Below, piece by piece: positions 33,884 through 37,166 of a stretch of DNA of 37,166 nt (position 1 is its first letter; the number at the start of each line of letters is the position of its first letter). The position numbers and the translations under genes are program-made. The DNA lies in contig JAJRTR010000036.1 in NCBI GenBank assembly GCA_024278215.1, positions 1-37,166 of the forward strand, read 5' to 3'. The notes beneath the pieces are model-generated. The model searched no databases. It worked only from the letters and a program-made list of their open reading frames with translations, and was not told the origin of the DNA. Source of the stretch: a bacterium (lineage in GTDB: Bacteria > UBP15 > UBA6099 > JAJRTR01).

Positions 33884-34643
33884 CTATCCCGGCAGGATAG
33901 CGTCGATAATCTTTACCGGCGGCTGCAACTTCAGATGCCGTTATTGCTATAACACGCAACTTGTATCGGCCACGGCACTGCCCGATCTGGATTACGACGC
34001 TGTAATCGCCGATCTGAAAAAGCGCAAGGGATTCATCGAGGGCGTTGTCGTCACAGGCGGCGAGCCTACGATTCACCCCGGCATTATCGACCTTCTTTAT
34101 GCTGTAAGGCGCATGAAGCTGGACGTCAAGCTCGACACAAACGGCACACACCCCGAGATTCTGGAATGGGTCATCGAAGAGAAACTCGCGCAGTATATCG
34201 CTATGGACTACAAAGCTCCGATCAGCAAGCTGGAAAAGGTCGCAGGCATCCGGGGCGCGGCGCAGAGGGTCGAGGCGTCGGCGCGGCTTCTCATAAAAAA
34301 TGCGGACAGGTACGAGTTCCGAACCACCGTCCACCCGCTGCTCCACGATCTCGACGATCTCGACACTATTGCCAACGAAATAGCCGGTGCCCGCGCTTAC
34401 TATCTGCAACAGTATCATCCATTCAATTCGCTCGACGAAAAACTCATGAAGTCCAATCCGTACAACCCGGATTTCTTCACGACCGCCGCGCGGCGGCTCC
34501 ACTCGAAGTTCCCGGTCTTCGGACTGCGCAACCTGCCCGACTGCGAAGATACAATATGGCGCTCGGAAAATGTTGCTTACCGTGAGACATCGGATTCGGC
34601 CGGGGTTCGAAGCAACAGTGTGCCCTCGACCACAATTCAATGA
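33834..34643 (+). CDS. nrdG: Anaerobic ribonucleotide reductase activating protein (radical SAM)
   Basis: 269 residues. The radical SAM cluster motif CNFRCRYC (C-x3-C-x2-C) is preceded by KGFQGTSLIDYPGRIASIIFTGG, the typical NrdG/pyruvate formate-lyase-activase-like start. VVTGGEPTIHP is the SAM-binding GGEP motif. It generates the glycyl radical on NrdD. Start ATG 33834 (or 33837) with AAGGCGG upstream. It overlaps the 3' end of the glycyl-radical fragment by 50 bases and is thus translationally coupled. An intact nrdG next to a broken nrdD suggests either a recent lesion or an assembly error. Confidence 0.9.
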   Translation: MMHHCSIKGFQGTSLIDYPGRIASIIFTGGCNFRCRYCYNTQLVSATALPDLDYDAVIADLKKRKGFIEGVVVTGGEPTIHPGIIDLLYAVRRMKLDVKLDTNGTHPEILEWVIEEKLAQYIAMDYKAPISKLEKVAGIRGAAQRVEASARLLIKNADRYEFRTTVHPLLHDLDDLDTIANEIAGARAYYLQQYHPFNSLDEKLMKSNPYNPDFFTTAARRLHSKFPVFGLRNLPDCEDTIWRSENVAYRETSDSAGVRSNSVPSTTIQ

Positions 34644-34832
34644 CATTTGGAGGTGTGCCGCACACAAACCGTTTGTGTGAAATTGCTCTTACAACAACTG
34701 CATAATACACGGAGATTGCTTCGAATATCTTCCCCCCGAATGCGAAGATCGTTTTAAGTTTTGCCTTATAGCAACAGATACAAACGAAGCGGTCTCCTTT
34801 TTTATTGGCGACAACACGTTATCGCGATTTTC

Positions 34833-34853
34833 CGGATTTCTCTGTGAGAAATC
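34833..34853. repeat. REP-like palindrome, third copy
   Basis: GGATTTCTCTGTGAGAAATC (about 34834-34853), a palindrome with an ATTTCTC/GAGAAAT stem, matching copies near 3476 and 23575. It lies just beyond the 3' end of the secreted protein gene on the minus strand. Confidence 0.6.
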
Positions 34854-34874
34854 AGTTGTCGCCATAAAAAGCAT

Positions 34875-36908
34875 CTACAAATACGATGGAATATATCCGA
34901 AATAGCGTCCCATCCAGTACGGCGTGATAACGTCGACACCGGCGAAGTTCCTGCCGTTGCCTGATGAAGGCCATGTGGCGTTTACTCTGTATGGACTGCG
35001 CTGCCACTGGAAATCCGACGGTTTTCTATATTGCACCGGCACAGGCTCGCAAGCCCAGTCTTCATGGCCCGGTACGGTCTCGAACTCGACAGGTTCCGAG
35101 ACAACGAACGGGGCGCGCGGCCCCTGCGGAAACACGATCAGTTCGGAGAGCGCTTCGAAGATTTTGTCCGGCTCGCGGTCGCCCTGCGCTGCGAGATACT
35201 GCCATGTAAAATGCGGGTTCTTCTCTCTTCCGGCGCGCCGCTCTTCGGGTGCCTCACAGCCGTTTTTCATCTCTTTTTTATCTTCCCAGAGATTTCGCAG
35301 CACGGCCCTGTATCTCTCGCGCAGTTTCGGGCGTTTCTCGTTTCGGATCAGGTGAAAGTAATTATTGAACAGCAGGTTGAGGTTAAACCATACGGTATCC
35401 CAATAGCTGTTATACGCTTCGCCGTACACGTAAAGTTTCTTCAGGTGTGATGTGTAGCTTCTCTCGAACGATCTGCCCGGCGCGGGATTCGGCTTGTTCG
35501 ACACAAGATTTTTGTAGCGTTCGCGCCATAGTTTTCTTGTTTTCGCGTCGCGCGCCGCTGTGGCGGCCATGTTGAACCAGTTCAGGACGAGCGCCCCGTT
35601 GAAACCGTTGGGCATCCTTGCCGGGCTCGTGTAAGGATCATAGTTCACGTGTCCTTCCGAATCCTGGATGCCGTAGCCGGACATCACACCGTGCCTGGTG
35701 GGCTTGCCGTCCTTGTCCATGATGTGCATTTTGTTGTCCCATATATGCGCCGCCATCGAGACGATATTTTCAACAGCCGGGTCCACGAGCGCCGGATCGT
35801 CGAACAGGTCGACCACTGTGTCGTTGCCCCACAGAACGCCGGTGAACTGGTCACGGCTGGCTGTGCTGATGAAGCGCCACCCTTTATATTTCCCCTCTTC
35901 CACGAGATAAGAGTTTTCCGCCGGGTTGACTTTTATGTAGGGCGCGTCCCTCCTGCCTTTCCATTCGTCGAATTCATAAGCGCGTGCGATGAGACCCGGT
36001 ACACCGGTGATCTCGCGGAGTTTTGTTGTCGCGTTCAGGGCCTTTTCGAGATTGGCGCGTGCGAAGTCTTCGCCAGTGACAGCATAATAGTAGGCAGCGC
36101 CCGCGAGATATGTACCCGTCCACATCGCCGCGTCGCCATACGAGTGATACGCGCCGTTGGGGTCGATCTCGAGAGTGAGTCCGTAGGGCGAAAAGCGCGC
36201 CTGGTAGTCGCGGTTGTACTCACGCGCTTTTGCTTCGAGCCAACCGGCGCTTCCCGGGTCGGCGGCACTCCTCAGCGCATAGAATTCCTCAGCCTCCGCA
36301 CCGTCCGCATCAGCCGCGCCGATCAGCATCAGCACAATCGTATCCTCATCCGGCTCCGCCGTCAGGGTGCAATCATTCGAGAGGGTCAGCCAGCCCGGCG
36401 CTTCGTCCACAGCAGGCGCCTTCGCTCCGGGTTTCGCAGCACCGCCGTTCCTGAATGTCCGCACCTTACGCAATGTGCAGCGATAGGGCGCGGTGCCGCC
36501 GGTTCCTTCAATTCGCATCTCGGCTTTTTGTCCTTTTTCAGCAATAGGAAGCTCCCTGTACAACAGCCTGACGCCATTGCCGACGACACGGAAAGTCACA
36601 GAACCTTTCACTTCATTTCCGGCGTCATCCACCGCGACAAAATCCGCGCGGCTTTCCTGCACAGCAGTCGGGTATCCTTCTATCACGCCCGCATCTGTAA
36701 GTCTCAGCCCGTAAGGCAGACTTCCCCCCGCTATTCTTACAGAGTAATCGTCTCCAATGCCGTCGACTTCGACCTTCTGCTCATAGTATGAAGTTATTTC
36801 AATAGCATCCGCACCGGGCAAAACAACCTCCTGAGAAGCCACGGAAACAGACGCTGCAAAAAGCATCAGAATCGACAATACAAGCAATTCATAGTGTATT
36901 TTCATCAT
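34875..36908 (-). CDS. Secreted protein with Ig-like modules and a helical toroid-like domain
   Basis: 677 residues from the ATG at 36908 (or 36905). A TTG at 36941 lies inside a solo MITE end and is rejected. Signal peptide: YELLVLSILMLFAASVSVA. One or two Ig-like modules of the putative-Ig (He_PIG) type follow (about residues 35-190; SLPYGLRLTDAGVIEGYPTA is the hallmark). Then comes a long helical domain with W/Y-rich repeats (AMWTGTYLAGAAYYYAVTGEDFARANLEKAL), typical of alpha/alpha toroid glycosidase or lyase folds. No catalytic residue can be named. With the GH31 enzyme it could belong to an extracellular polysaccharide-handling function. Only the toroid resemblance supports this. Confidence 0.7.
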   Translation of the reverse strand: MMKIHYELLVLSILMLFAASVSVASQEVVLPGADAIEITSYYEQKVEVDGIGDDYSVRIAGGSLPYGLRLTDAGVIEGYPTAVQESRADFVAVDDAGNEVKGSVTFRVVGNGVRLLYRELPIAEKGQKAEMRIEGTGGTAPYRCTLRKVRTFRNGGAAKPGAKAPAVDEAPGWLTLSNDCTLTAEPDEDTIVLMLIGAADADGAEAEEFYALRSAADPGSAGWLEAKAREYNRDYQARFSPYGLTLEIDPNGAYHSYGDAAMWTGTYLAGAAYYYAVTGEDFARANLEKALNATTKLREITGVPGLIARAYEFDEWKGRRDAPYIKVNPAENSYLVEEGKYKGWRFISTASRDQFTGVLWGNDTVVDLFDDPALVDPAVENIVSMAAHIWDNKMHIMDKDGKPTRHGVMSGYGIQDSEGHVNYDPYTSPARMPNGFNGALVLNWFNMAATAARDAKTRKLWRERYKNLVSNKPNPAPGRSFERSYTSHLKKLYVYGEAYNSYWDTVWFNLNLLFNNYFHLIRNEKRPKLRERYRAVLRNLWEDKKEMKNGCEAPEERRAGREKNPHFTWQYLAAQGDREPDKIFEALSELIVFPQGPRAPFVVSEPVEFETVPGHEDWACEPVPVQYRKPSDFQWQRSPYRVNATWPSSGNGRNFAGVDVITPYWMGRYFGYIPSYL

Positions 36909-36933
36909 AAAAGCCCCAATCCATTTCTGATTG

Positions 36934-36948
36934 TTTTGCAATTGGCTC
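36934..36948. repeat. Solo MITE terminal repeat (right-end orientation)
   Basis: TTTTGCAATTGGCTC, the reverse complement of the 178-bp element's left end, without the element's body beside it. It is followed by TATTGTACCG, as after the full element at 18801. Confidence 0.55.
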
Positions 36949-37026
36949 TATCAGATTCGTATTGTACCGTCAAAGTGAAACACTTTCCAGTCGGAAACCC
37001 GGAATGAATAAACTCTGAGACATTCA

Positions 37027-37166
37027 GAGCCAATTGCAAAATTATGATTCTGCTGCGGTCGGCTGCTATTGTCCATAGCTGCGTTGTTGGCGCGAAATCG
37101 TCCTCGACGTACTCTACAAGTACGCCTGCGAGGATTTTACACCTCCGCCTTGCTCTGAACAATTTC
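37027..37166. mobile_element. Second copy of the 178-bp MITE, cut by the window end
   Basis: The same 140 leading bases as at 18624-18763, with no gap and only a few substitutions (for example GGCTGCAATTG to GGCTGCTATTG). The right end lies outside the window. Confidence 0.88.

Noticed and set aside
34689-34874. 61-codon open frame on the minus strand after the secreted protein gene
   Set aside because: It covers the REP-like hairpin and a stretch without ribosome-binding site; codon use and sequence look random.
35649-36791. Long open frame (380 codons) on the plus strand
   Set aside because: It is antisense to a secreted protein gene with signal peptide and Ig-like motif. Its translation is Arg/Phe/Val-rich without domain features, as expected from high-GC antisense.
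1-37166. tRNA or rRNA genes
   Set aside because: I looked in intergenic spaces for cloverleaf arms and CCA ends and for rRNA-conserved blocks and saw none.

Overview
The window looks like a chromosomal segment of an uncultivated, Gram-negative-type, anaerobic or facultative bacterium, probably from a metagenome assembly. The supporting genes are a class III (oxygen-sensitive) ribonucleotide reductase with its radical-SAM activase, a glycine cleavage T/H pair, TRAP transporter permeases, a bacterial tyrosine kinase for exopolysaccharide, and several signal-peptide proteins. I cannot name the phylum. The mix would fit a deltaproteobacterium-like lineage or a candidate phylum. Metabolic genes are ordinary and vertically plausible, and intergenic spaces are rich in small palindromic and mobile repeats.

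Layout. 1-3322: 3' part of a giant repetitive surface or fibre protein with 321-bp tandem repeats, YadA-type head repeats and a Cys-rich lectin/FGE-like C-terminus. A 141-bp MITE-like insertion sits exactly on its stop codon. 3.6-6 kb: secreted GH31 glycosidase. 6-10.3 kb (minus): duplicated DUF218 protein, Wzc-like exopolysaccharide kinase, unknown exported protein. 10.4-13.8 kb: threonine synthase and TRAP DctQ-DctM. 14-18.6 kb: DUF2505-like protein, exported calcineurin-type phosphoesterase, membrane-anchored small protein, pyruvate kinase, DUF3467 protein and a mini zinc-ribbon protein. 18.6-18.8 kb: a complete 178-bp MITE. 19-21 kb: ECF sigma factor and zinc-finger anti-sigma factor. 21.3-25.7 kb (minus): SlyD-like FKBP isomerase, SCP2 protein, esterase, class III aminotransferase, SCP2-like protein. 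25.9-28.7 kb (minus): gcvT-gcvH-flavoprotein disulfide reductase operon. 29-31 kb (minus): two-gene ATPase/RloB module of the kind linked to phage defence. 31.6-34.6 kb: nrdD, broken into three reading frames, then nrdG. 34.9-36.9 kb (minus): secreted Ig-like/toroid-like protein. The window ends inside a second copy of the 178-bp MITE.

The observations I rate highest are the MITE that landed on a stop codon without changing the protein, the second MITE family with its solo ends, the fragmented nrdD with a detached glycyl-radical domain, and the RloA/RloB-type defence pair. No tRNA, rRNA, CRISPR array, integrase or reverse transcriptase was seen.
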